From contig JAIOTM010000422.1 of assembly GCA_021106755.1 (NCBI GenBank), positions 1 through 5,648 on the forward strand: DNA of 5,648 nt, written 5' to 3'. Source of the stretch: Candidatus Cloacimonadota bacterium. GTDB taxonomy: Bacteria; Cloacimonadota; Cloacimonadia; Cloacimonadales; JAIOQZ01. The translations under genes were made by a program, and so were the position numbers. Below, piece after piece: positions 1-5,648 of this stretch (the first letter of the stretch is position 1; each line of letters opens with the position of its first letter). A model generated the notes under the pieces. The model was not told where the DNA came from. It saw only the letters and a program-made list of their open reading frames with translations, and did no database searches.

Positions 1-322
1 CAACAGGATTCAGTTTAACAGGACCTGAACCAAGTAAACTGTGCCATCCATCTAACACTCTGTCAGCTTTTCTGATTATAGCATCGGCATCAATTGACAA
101 CGGTTTTTCCGTCTGTTCCGGTAGCACCTGCCAATCCGCGCTAATCGACTTGAGACTAACCTTATCGCTGACTTTATGGGCAATTCCAGAACTGAGATAT
201 TTGAATAATGTTCGGCGTATTCGTAAGATACGCGTACTTATGGTGTAACCCAGAATGTGTTCATCCTGCAATTTCGACTTAGCGCGAGTCAGCTTGTTTC
301 TAATTATTTCTGGAGTAAGCAT
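1..322 (-). CDS. Heparinase II/III-like protein, N-terminal part (truncated by window edge)
   Basis: An open frame of 107 codons on the minus strand starts at ATG 322-320 and runs off the left edge. An AGGAG Shine-Dalgarno site lies at 334-330, seven bases before the start. The visible protein is basic at first (residues about 8-45, many K and R) and has no signal peptide. It ends in a segment with the pattern IDADAIIRKADRVLDGWHSL, followed by LLGSGPVKLNPV. That pattern, a helix leading to F/W-x-x-LG and then a short loop before an expected 'DW', is what I know from the N-terminal toroid domain of heparinase II/III-family polysaccharide lyases, which are often found in exopolysaccharide or alginate-type clusters. 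The catalytic region lies outside the window, so the activity and substrate are unknown. The gene is divergent from the operon to its right. The family call rests on about 35 residues, so confidence is moderate. Confidence 0.5.
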   Translation of the reverse strand, partial: MLTPEIIRNKLTRAKSKLQDEHILGYTISTRILRIRRTLFKYLSSGIAHKVSDKVSLKSISADWQVLPEQTEKPLSIDADAIIRKADRVLDGWHSLLGSGPVKLNPV

Positions 323-329
323 ATGAAAT

Positions 330-367
330 CTCCTGCTGAAAACGGCGTCAGAAAACCCTCAGCTAGG
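330..367 (-). promoter_or_regulatory. Leader hairpin covering the ribosome binding site of the heparinase-like gene
   Basis: In the minus-strand transcript, CCTAGCTGA (367-359) can pair with TCAGCAGG (339-332). This gives eight Watson-Crick pairs with A364 bulged and a 19-base loop. The 3' arm contains the first three bases of the AGGAG Shine-Dalgarno site (334-330), so folding would partly hide it. This could tune translation, but an eight-pair stem with a bulge can arise by chance. No known riboswitch or attenuator was recognised. Confidence 0.3.
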
Positions 368-549
368 ATTGTGTCAATCAATTTGCACGAACAGATAAAT
401 TCGATTCTTCCAATAACTGTCGCAGTTTAGCTAATCTGCATTACCTTTGTTTTATGATAGTTACAGATATTGACTTTCGCATGGATGTTGTTTTGCCTTT
501 TTTAATTAACCCGAAAAAGAGGATAGCCTTAAAAGTGATGGGAAAAAAC

Positions 550-598
550 TTGTCATACAGACTTGTAAAATATTATTTGGTTCTTAAAGATGTATAAT
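550..598 (+). promoter_or_regulatory. Candidate promoter of the SpoVG-like/hflX operon
   Basis: A perfect TATAAT -10 hexamer lies at 593-598, 20 bases before the first start codon, in a very AT-rich stretch. No good -35 sits at 16-18 bases upstream (570-575 is ATATTA). A second reading is TTGTCA at 550-555 with TATTAT at 571-576, but the spacing of 15 is short. With the first reading, transcription would begin near 605 and leave a leader of about 14 bases that still includes the GAGAGG ribosome binding site at 609-614. The hexamer ACTTGT occurs twice upstream (548-553 and 561-566) and might be an operator or chance. Confidence 0.35.
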
Positions 599-618
599 AT
601 AAATAGCTGAGAGGTGCC

Positions 619-906
619 ATGAAAATCAAGTTCAGAGATGTGAGTTCAGGTGTGGTAGAAGCCCGTGCCGTGATAGAAATTGCTTCCGGTATCTACTTGA
701 ACGAAGTAACTTTGCTTAGCCGGAATAACCAGATTGAAGTTGAACTTCCTCAAAAGAGTTTTAAAGGAAAGAGCGGAAAGTTTCATCATCTCGATATTGT
801 TACTTTTGAAAACGAGGATAAAAAAACACTTTGGCAGATGGAAGTCCGGGAAAAATTTCTGGAATGGCGAAAAGGCAATAAAAAGGTATTAGTTTACGAA
901 TCCTGA
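619..906 (+). CDS. Small SpoVG-like protein of unknown function (95 aa)
   Basis: This is a complete 95-residue soluble protein with no signal peptide or membrane segment. The start at 619 is preceded by GAGAGG at 609-614. The pattern is short beta strands (residues 3-8, 14-21, 25-34, 38-43), then LPQKSFKGKSGKFHHLD (43-59) and a C-terminal helix (about 66-85, with WQMEVREKFLEW). The order resembles SpoVG: an N-terminal strand, an 'A-x-V' strand, a central 'I-x-L-x-x-V' strand, then a 'x-P-x-K' motif followed by a G/D-rich turn, a hydrophobic strand and a closing helix. SpoVG is a small nucleic-acid-binding regulator known from Firmicutes and other bacteria. The match is by pattern only, and this protein lacks the usual DIAHPIN segment, so it is at best a divergent relative. 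It is the first gene of the run and ends four bases before hflX, which suggests co-expression with that ribosome-associated GTPase. Confidence 0.6.
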   Translation: MKIKFRDVSSGVVEARAVIEIASGIYLNEVTLLSRNNQIEVELPQKSFKGKSGKFHHLDIVTFENEDKKTLWQMEVREKFLEWRKGNKKVLVYES

Positions 907-910
907 AAAT

Positions 911-2221
911 ATGCTGGAAATCAAGCGTGTAAAAGAGACTGTACTTCTGATTGGAGTGATGCTTCCTGGTGTGCGAAATAACGATTATCAGGAGTCTATG
1001 GTCGAACTCGCGCGATTGGCGGAAACTGCCGGAGCAGAAGTAGCCGATTTTATAATTCAAAGATTGCAGAAACCTAACGCCGGAACCTATATCGGCAAGG
1101 GAAAACTTGAACAACTCAAAGCACGTATCCAATCCGAGAAAATAACATCCATCATCTTCAATGATAACCTTTCACCCTCTCAAGCCCGTAATATAGCGGA
1201 AGCAGTACATTGTAACGTTGTCGATCGCACTGAGTTAATTCTGGATATTTTTGCCCGACATGCCAAAACCAAGCAAGCCAAACTACAGGTGGAGCTTGCT
1301 CAGTTGGAGTACAATTACTCACGCTTGCGTAACCTGTGGCAACATTTGTCACGAATTGAAGGTGGTATAGGATTCCGTGGTCCCGGCGAGAAGCAAATTG
1401 AGCTGGACCGGCGGGAAATACAAAAGAAGATTGACATCCTTAAAAGTAAAATCTCGAATATCGAAAAAACTATCCGTACTCAGCGTAAATCTCGCAAAGA
1501 CACACTTTCCATAGCATTAGTAGGCTATACAAACGCTGGAAAATCCACGCTTTTTAATCGATTACTTAAAAGCCAACGTTATACAGCTGACCAGTTATTC
1601 GCGACATTAGATGCCCAAACCCGTTCATTGCGGCTGGACACTGGCGAAAACGTTGTTTTTACCGATACAATTGGTTTTATCCGTCAGCTTCCCCACGCTC
1701 TCATTACTTCGTTTCACTCAACTTTGATGGAAGTAATGGAGGCAGACCTGCTCATCCATGTAGTAGATGCTTCGCATCCACGACTCAATGATAATATCAG
1801 ATCCGTTGAAGCAGTGCTTACCGAACTGGGTGCGGATAACAAGAATATTCTCACAGTCTTTAACAAGAGCGACAAACTCAGAGGTACTAAAGCTCTCTTC
1901 ATCCGCAAAAACCTGTTAGTGGATGATCCTCATGCTCTTTTTATCTCCGCCCGATGTGATGAAAACCTGAATCCACTTTTCGAGAAAATAAAATATTTTC
2001 TCTCTCATAAAAAAACACTTGAAACATTTTATATCCCGGCTATAATGAAAAACTTGGTGGCTTACCTGTTTGAAAACACCGAAGTAATTGAAGATAACTG
2101 GGATGAAAAGAGTGAAAAACATGTGCTCGTCGTGAGGGTGCTGAAGAAAATGGTCCCAGGCATTCAGCGACAAATAAGCAAACAGGAATATGATGATTTG
2201 AAATTTGATACCAATAATTAA
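911..2221 (+). CDS. hflX: GTPase HflX
   Basis: This is a complete 436-residue HflX, close to the usual length (E. coli about 426). The family is known to bind the 50S subunit and to split stalled or heat-stressed 70S ribosomes using ATP/GTP in the cytoplasm. The N-terminal HflX domain (about 11-110) carries GTYIGKGKLEQL (58-69) and VVDRTELILDIFARHAKT (103-120). A coiled-coil linker follows, with the family's glycine-rich GGIGFRGPGEKQIELDRR (151-168). The GTPase domain has G1 GYTNAGKST (205-213), G2 FATLD (230-234), G3 DTIGF (252-256), G4 NKSD (318-321) and G5 SAR (346-348), all intact. A C-terminal domain covers about 370-436. ATG 911 is the first start after an in-frame stop (TAG 890-892). 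No Shine-Dalgarno site lies in the 20 bases before it, so translation is probably coupled to the upstream gene, which stops four bases earlier. Confidence 0.97.
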   Translation: MLEIKRVKETVLLIGVMLPGVRNNDYQESMVELARLAETAGAEVADFIIQRLQKPNAGTYIGKGKLEQLKARIQSEKITSIIFNDNLSPSQARNIAEAVHCNVVDRTELILDIFARHAKTKQAKLQVELAQLEYNYSRLRNLWQHLSRIEGGIGFRGPGEKQIELDRREIQKKIDILKSKISNIEKTIRTQRKSRKDTLSIALVGYTNAGKSTLFNRLLKSQRYTADQLFATLDAQTRSLRLDTGENVVFTDTIGFIRQLPHALITSFHSTLMEVMEADLLIHVVDASHPRLNDNIRSVEAVLTELGADNKNILTVFNKSDKLRGTKALFIRKNLLVDDPHALFISARCDENLNPLFEKIKYFLSHKKTLETFYIPAIMKNLVAYLFENTEVIEDNWDEKSEKHVLVVRVLKKMVPGIQRQISKQEYDDLKFDTNN

Positions 2222-2224
2222 CTC

Positions 2225-2230
2225 AGGAGG
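2225..2230 (+). promoter_or_regulatory. Shine-Dalgarno site that fixes the aminotransferase start
   Basis: A perfect AGGAGG lies four bases after the hflX stop and four bases before ATG 2235. It supports the start at 2235 over the in-frame ATG at 2205, which overlaps the end of hflX and would add ten residues not expected in the family. Confidence 0.85.
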
Positions 2231-2234
2231 AATA

Positions 2235-3452
2235 ATGGTTAGTGATTTACAGTCGATTTATTCGGCTAACGCGAAAGGAATGCAACGTTCGGCAATTCGG
2301 GAGTTGTTAAAACTTACCGCTCAGCCAGACATTATCTCTTTTGCTGGTGGTCTGCCTGCTCCAGAATCTTTCCCAATCGATGATTTGCGGGAAGTGATTA
2401 CCGAAGTAATGACCAACGAACCAACACGAGCATTGCAGTATGGACCTACCGAGGGTGATTCACTGCTTCAGGAAGAACTGATTAAACACTATAATCGCGA
2501 GGGAATGAATCTCAAAAAGGAGAATATTCTCATTACAACTTCTTCGCAACAGGGGCTTGACCTTGTAGCGAAGATATTCTTCGACAGAGGTGACAAAGCT
2601 ATAGTGGGATTGCCAACATACCTCGGTGGTCTCGGAGCTTTTAACAGTTACGGCGCGGACTTAGTTGGTGTTGAATTAGACGAACATGGAATGCGTCCTG
2701 ACCATCTTGAAGAAGAGTTGAAGCGTCTCCACGCGAAAGGTGAGAAGCCTAAATTCATCTATATTATTCCGGACTTCCAGAATCCGGCAGGAATTACAAT
2801 GCCCCGTGAACGGCGTCTCGAAATAATTGATATAGCCAAGCGTTACAATCAATTGATTATTGAAGACAGCCCCTATAGGGAACTACGCTTCGAAGGTGAA
2901 CCTGTTCCGTGGTTAAACGCCTTAGACAACGAAGGTAATGTGCTTACACTCGGTACATTCTCGAAAATTTTCCTTCCGGGATTCCGCTTAGGCTGGGCTA
3001 TCGGACACGCATCGCTCATCGACAAACTGGTAGTCGCCAAGCAATCGGTGGACTTATGTGCCCCGCCGTTTAATCAAAGGGTAGCGGGTCGTTTTCTGCA
3101 GAAAGGCTACTTAGAGAAAAACATCGCGAAAATCATAGGTATGTACCGCGAAAAACGTGATATAATGCTGGCTGGATTCCGCGAACACATGCCGGAAGAA
3201 GTGACATGGACCGAGCCGGAAGGCGGCTTATTCCTGTTCCTTACCGCACCGGAATACATTGATATGGGCGAGTTGTTTCCAAAAGCTTTAGAGAAAAAAG
3301 TTGCTTTTGTTCTTGGTAGTGCGTTCTATTGTAACGGTGGTGGAAAAAATACAGCAAGGATAAATTTCTCCTTCTCAACCATAGAACAGATCGTGGAAGG
3401 TGTAAAGCGTTTGGCTTCAGTCTTGAAAGAAGCAATTGCCAATCACAAATAA
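2235..3452 (+). CDS. PLP-dependent aminotransferase, class I/II (LysN / 2-aminoadipate aminotransferase-like)
   Basis: This is a complete 405-residue fold-type I aminotransferase, a normal length for the family; numbering is from ATG 2235. Visible landmarks are ISFAGGLPAPESFP (24-37), LQYGPTEG (67-74), the cofactor-contacting Asn in PDFQNPAG (179-186, N183), the DSPYREL segment (D211 pairs with the pyridine nitrogen, Y214 with O3'), the Schiff-base lysine in GTFSK (K244), the phosphate-contacting R251 in FRLGW, and the substrate-carboxylate arginine in ARINFSF (R375). All the catalytic residues are present. The 'FAGGLPAPESFP' and 'YGPTEGDSLLQEEL' blocks are typical of the LysN/AadAT subgroup, which includes the domain fused to MocR-type regulators; no helix-turn-helix is fused here. 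Members act on 2-aminoadipate, aromatic and branched-chain amino acids or glutamate, so the substrate cannot be assigned. No lysine- or other amino-acid-pathway genes are next to it. It lies 13 bases after hflX and is probably co-transcribed with it. Confidence 0.92.
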   Translation: MVSDLQSIYSANAKGMQRSAIRELLKLTAQPDIISFAGGLPAPESFPIDDLREVITEVMTNEPTRALQYGPTEGDSLLQEELIKHYNREGMNLKKENILITTSSQQGLDLVAKIFFDRGDKAIVGLPTYLGGLGAFNSYGADLVGVELDEHGMRPDHLEEELKRLHAKGEKPKFIYIIPDFQNPAGITMPRERRLEIIDIAKRYNQLIIEDSPYRELRFEGEPVPWLNALDNEGNVLTLGTFSKIFLPGFRLGWAIGHASLIDKLVVAKQSVDLCAPPFNQRVAGRFLQKGYLEKNIAKIIGMYREKRDIMLAGFREHMPEEVTWTEPEGGLFLFLTAPEYIDMGELFPKALEKKVAFVLGSAFYCNGGGKNTARINFSFSTIEQIVEGVKRLASVLKEAIANHK

Positions 3453-3479
3453 ACCGTTAGTATATCAATAAACAATGTA

Positions 3480-3512
3480 AACTGGCGGGGATGATTCTCC
3501 GTCAGTTATTTT
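3480..3512 (+). terminator. Intrinsic terminator-like hairpin (or attenuator) ahead of the kinase-like gene
   Basis: AACTGGCGGGGA (3480-3491) can pair with TCTCCGTCAGTT (3496-3507) around a TGAT loop. That is twelve continuous pairs, two of them G-U (3485-3502 and 3489-3498), followed by ATTTT (3508-3512). The two G-U pairs would be C-A mismatches in the opposite transcript, so the structure is built for plus-strand RNA. It lies 27 bases after the aminotransferase stop and ends just before the next Shine-Dalgarno site, so it is either a leaky terminator or an attenuator. A weak promoter reading (TTGCCA 3436-3441, TATATC 3461-3466, spacing 19) would instead make it a 5' stabilising stem of a new transcript. 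Confidence 0.6.
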
Positions 3513-3516
3513 GCAC

Positions 3517-3521
3517 GGAGG
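3517..3521 (+). promoter_or_regulatory. Shine-Dalgarno site that fixes the kinase-like gene start
   Basis: GGAGG sits five bases before ATG 3527. The longer in-frame reading from ATG 3491 would begin inside the hairpin stem and lacks a ribosome binding site, so 3527 is preferred. Confidence 0.8.
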
Positions 3522-3526
3522 ATATA

Positions 3527-4318
3527 ATGGATAAGAAAACACTCGAACTGCTACGAGAACACAAGCGTTGGGAAAAATACGGTCGTTTGCTTGCGGGAAT
3601 TATCCATAATCTCAATACTCCTTTGATGGGTATATCGGGACGGCTTGAGCTTCTTGAAATGAAGATGCCTGAAGAAAAATCCATCGCCCAATTAGAAACC
3701 CAATTGCAACGGGTTAGCGAAATTATCTCATCAATCAGCAATGTGCTGGAAAAAGACCTTGATAATCAGTCTGCTTATACAGATATTTCGCAACAACTTC
3801 TGAATCTGGACCAGCTGTTACACGGCAACATGAAGTACAAGCATCGACTTGATGTCTCAATGAAAATTCAACCCTACATGATGGCTCAGATTAATCCAGC
3901 TGATTTACTCAATGCCGTTTATGGTATTATCGAACAAAGTGTGGAACTCCTTCAGACTGACGACAAACTCTCTATCAGGGGATTTATACTTGATGAAAAA
4001 GGGATAGTGGAAATATCTCATATTCTGCCGGAAGTACCGGAGTCATGGTTCTTTATTCCTACTAAGCCGGAAGAGATTAGCAGTGATGACAGTCGGGCGT
4101 TATCGCTCTATAATATCTACGAGAACCTGCTACTTTGCGGAGCTACTTTATCTCTGGAAAAACGCGAAAAAACAGTTTGTTATTCATTTTCTGTACCTCT
4201 CAAGCAATCTTCTTTTTCTCAACAGGAGAAAACTGACTGGGATGAGGAAGCTGACGTTGATGAGGACTCATCCATAGATATAGCTGCTCTTCTTGGTGGC
4301 AAAAAAGACGATGGATAG
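3527..4318 (+). CDS. Degenerate histidine-kinase-like protein (possible phosphotransferase)
   Basis: This is a complete 263-residue soluble protein, numbered from ATG 3527, with no membrane segment, sensor domain or receiver domain. Residues about 5-75 form the helical dimerisation and phosphoacceptor region, with a good H-box IIHNLNTPLMGISGRLELL (25-43; H27 is the expected phosphoacceptor). Residues about 85-226 follow the layout of a HATPase domain, but the ATP-binding residues are lost. In the N-box position, NPADLLNAVYGIIEQSVELL (123-142), the invariant Asn is replaced by Q137. The G1 box 'DNGPGIP' reads HILPEVP (165-171). The G2 'GLGLY' reads ALSLY (191-195), and 'HGG' reads CGA (204-206). 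The end VCYSFSVPL (217-225) matches the usual closing strand. An acidic tail (237-251) leads to IAALLGG and KKDDG. It is therefore unlikely to bind ATP normally. A histidine phosphotransferase such as ChpT or Spo0B, or a regulatory pseudokinase, fits better. No response regulator is adjacent. Confidence 0.75.
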   Translation: MDKKTLELLREHKRWEKYGRLLAGIIHNLNTPLMGISGRLELLEMKMPEEKSIAQLETQLQRVSEIISSISNVLEKDLDNQSAYTDISQQLLNLDQLLHGNMKYKHRLDVSMKIQPYMMAQINPADLLNAVYGIIEQSVELLQTDDKLSIRGFILDEKGIVEISHILPEVPESWFFIPTKPEEISSDDSRALSLYNIYENLLLCGATLSLEKREKTVCYSFSVPLKQSSFSQQEKTDWDEEADVDEDSSIDIAALLGGKKDDG

Positions 4319-4333
4319 GCTTTTCACTCACGC

Positions 4334-5648
4334 ATGAAGATTTTTATTGCTCTCATTCTGATACTTCTTTCCCAAATTCCGATACTAACAGCAGACATCG
4401 AATTTCCTCTATCTGAAATAACTGAGACCAGCAATCCCCGCCCGAAAATCGGATTAGCACTGAGTGGTGGTGGAGCTAAGGGTTTGGCTCATATTGGAGT
4501 GCTGAAAGTACTGGAATCATACAATATCCCAATTGATTATATAACCGGAACCAGTATTGGAAGTATTATCGGTGGCTTGTACGCGATAGGTTATTCAGCT
4601 GATGAAATAGAGGAACTCATCACTCAACTTGATTGGGATGAACTGTTGATGGACAAACAATCGCGGCGACATCTCGCTATGGAAGAAAAAGATATTATGG
4701 CGAGATACGCGGTTACACTGCCAATGAAAGATTATATGCCCTCGCTACCGAAAGGATTAATAGCCGGACAGAATTTCTCCGCGCTGATAAGCGATTTAAC
4801 CTTGTCGGTGCATCATATCAAAGATTTTTCCAATCTTCCAACCCCGTTTCTGTGTGTGGCAACCAATATAGAAACCGGAGACGCTGTTGTGCTGGATAAA
4901 GGCTATCTGCCAGACGCAATCCGGGCAAGTATGTCTATTCCATCAATGTTTACTCCAATCGAGATAGATGGTCAACTGTTGGTAGATGGGGGTCTTGTAG
5001 AGAACTTCCCTGTGGCTCAGTGCCGCAAAATGGGAGCTGATATCGTAATTGGCGTGGATGTTGGCTCACTCTATAAAGACCGCTCAATGCTTATCTCTCT
5101 TGTTTCAATTATGGAACAGGCGGTTGGATTCCAGAATTTGAAATCAGTAGTGGATGAGCGCAAGCTTTGTGATATTCTCATCTTGCCGGAAGTTGACCTG
5201 TTCAGGATTACAGATTTCCGCAAGGCGGATACTCTAATAGTACTGGGAGAGAAAGCTACCCAGCTGAAAAGCACGGAGTTGGAAGACCTGACTACTTTAT
5301 TGAAGGATTTCCCCGAAGTTTTTCGTTATCTACCTGTTAAAGATGTTGATTCAGTGTATGTTAAGAAAATCAAGACAGTAGGACTGGATAAAGTCTCTAA
5401 AAATCTTATAATTGGCAAATTAGGATTAAAAGATTCAAGGTGGATTAAGTCGGAAGAGATTCGCGATGCCATCCAGAGACTATGCGGAAGCAACTACTTC
5501 GAGCGAGTAACCTACCGATTGGAACCTGTGCCAGGTGGAGTCAATATGATTATCCGTGTGGTGGAAAAGACCACCAATTTCTTCCAGGTTGGTCTCAACT
5601 ATAACTGCGAGCTGAACGCTGCACTATTGCTTAACGCGACCTTACGCA
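4334..5648 (+). CDS. Patatin-like phospholipase with POTRA and outer-membrane barrel (3' end outside window)
   Basis: At least 438 residues lie in the window and the frame is still open at its end. A signal peptide is visible: MKIF, a hydrophobic stretch 4-18, then LTA before residue 21. The patatin domain (about 37-310) has the oxyanion-hole loop GGGAKG (45-50), the nucleophile elbow GTSIG (72-76, S74), the block RASMSIPSMFTPI (197-209) and the catalytic Asp in DGG (218-220). The Ser-Asp dyad is thus intact and a lipid acyl hydrolase is expected. Residues about 338-411 form a POTRA domain (VKKIKTVGL, then YFERVTYRL, ending MIIRVVEK). From about 414, FFQVGLNY and LLLNATLR look like the first strands of an Omp85-type barrel. 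This is the layout of PlpD/FplA-type (type Vd) proteins, which place the lipase at the cell surface, with a usual full length near 700-780. ATG 4334 is the first start after the upstream gene's in-frame stop 15 bases away. No strong Shine-Dalgarno site is seen, so coupled translation is likely. Confidence 0.93.
   Translation, partial: MKIFIALILILLSQIPILTADIEFPLSEITETSNPRPKIGLALSGGGAKGLAHIGVLKVLESYNIPIDYITGTSIGSIIGGLYAIGYSADEIEELITQLDWDELLMDKQSRRHLAMEEKDIMARYAVTLPMKDYMPSLPKGLIAGQNFSALISDLTLSVHHIKDFSNLPTPFLCVATNIETGDAVVLDKGYLPDAIRASMSIPSMFTPIEIDGQLLVDGGLVENFPVAQCRKMGADIVIGVDVGSLYKDRSMLISLVSIMEQAVGFQNLKSVVDERKLCDILILPEVDLFRITDFRKADTLIVLGEKATQLKSTELEDLTTLLKDFPEVFRYLPVKDVDSVYVKKIKTVGLDKVSKNLIIGKLGLKDSRWIKSEEIRDAIQRLCGSNYFERVTYRLEPVPGGVNMIIRVVEKTTNFFQVGLNYNCELNAALLLNATLR

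Larger units (their letters stand above)
323..618. other. Divergent intergenic region, 296 bases
   Basis: This region separates the leftward heparinase-like gene from the rightward hflX operon. It must hold the leftward promoter and probably the rightward one. Seen here are the leader hairpin at the left end, a TTGACA hexamer on the minus strand (377-372) without a convincing -10 at normal spacing, a run of T and A around 491-509, and the candidate operon promoter at the right end. No RNA gene, terminator or convincing small coding region was found. Confidence 0.6.

Noticed and set aside
372..377. Consensus TTGACA on the minus strand as the -35 of the heparinase-like gene promoter.
   Set aside because: The hexamer at 17-base spacing reads TTTCTG (354-349), a poor -10. 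It is also so close to the gene that the leader would be very short, so it is probably chance.
502..509. The palindrome TTAATTAA as a possible operator.
   Set aside because: It is eight bases in an AT-rich region with no repeat partner, so it is expected by chance.
454..597. A 47-codon open frame on the plus strand in the intergenic region (MIVTDIDFRMDVVLPF...).
   Set aside because: It has no ribosome binding site and an AT-rich random-looking composition, its end overlaps the TATAAT of the operon promoter, and no family was recognised. Translation or conservation data would be needed to revive it.
800..1132. A 110-codon open frame on the minus strand over the end of the small gene and the start of hflX.
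   Set aside because: It lies opposite two well-supported genes, has no recognisable domain and crosses their junction, so it is a shadow frame.
2205..2234. A longer start for the aminotransferase at ATG 2205.
   Set aside because: It overlaps hflX, has no ribosome binding site and adds ten unexpected residues, while ATG 2235 has a perfect AGGAGG.
3491..3526. A longer start for the kinase-like protein at ATG 3491.
   Set aside because: The codon lies in the hairpin stem and loop and lacks a ribosome binding site; ATG 3527 has GGAGG at five bases.
3527..4318. Annotation as an ordinary, active sensor histidine kinase.
   Set aside because: The residues needed for ATP and magnesium binding are replaced in the N, G1 and G2 boxes, and there is no sensor or membrane region.

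Overview
The window looks like a chromosomal segment of a Gram-negative (two-membrane) bacterium of moderate to low GC. The main evidence for an outer membrane is the last gene, a secreted patatin-type lipase that continues into a POTRA domain and the start of an outer-membrane beta-barrel. Shine-Dalgarno sites are clear before some genes (AGGAGG, GGAGG) and absent before others. Taxonomy cannot be settled from this sequence. A little-studied Gram-negative lineage is plausible, but that is a guess.

Layout. Positions 1-322 on the minus strand hold the start of a gene cut by the window edge, resembling the N-terminal domain of heparinase II/III (polysaccharide lyase) proteins. A divergent intergenic region (323-618) separates it from five genes that all read rightwards. 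These are a 95-residue protein resembling SpoVG (619-906), hflX (911-2221), a fold-type I PLP aminotransferase of the LysN/2-aminoadipate aminotransferase type (2235-3452), a small soluble histidine-kinase-like protein with an intact H-box but a decayed ATP-binding domain (3527-4318), and the patatin/POTRA/barrel protein (4334 to the window end, incomplete).

The gaps between the five genes are 4, 13, 74 and 15 bases. The first three genes are therefore probably one transcript. The 74-base gap holds a 12-pair RNA hairpin followed by ATTTT, which probably ends or attenuates that transcript before the kinase-like gene and the lipase gene. Nothing shows that the five products share one pathway. 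HflX is a ribosome-rescue GTPase, the aminotransferase is metabolic, the kinase-like protein looks like a phosphotransfer or scaffold protein, and the patatin acts at the cell surface.

No RNA genes, mobile elements, CRISPR arrays or long repeats were seen. The most interesting item is the kinase-like protein: a remnant Bergerat fold behind a perfect phosphoacceptor motif recalls phosphotransferases such as ChpT and Spo0B. I do not see a complete, clearly new multi-gene system.
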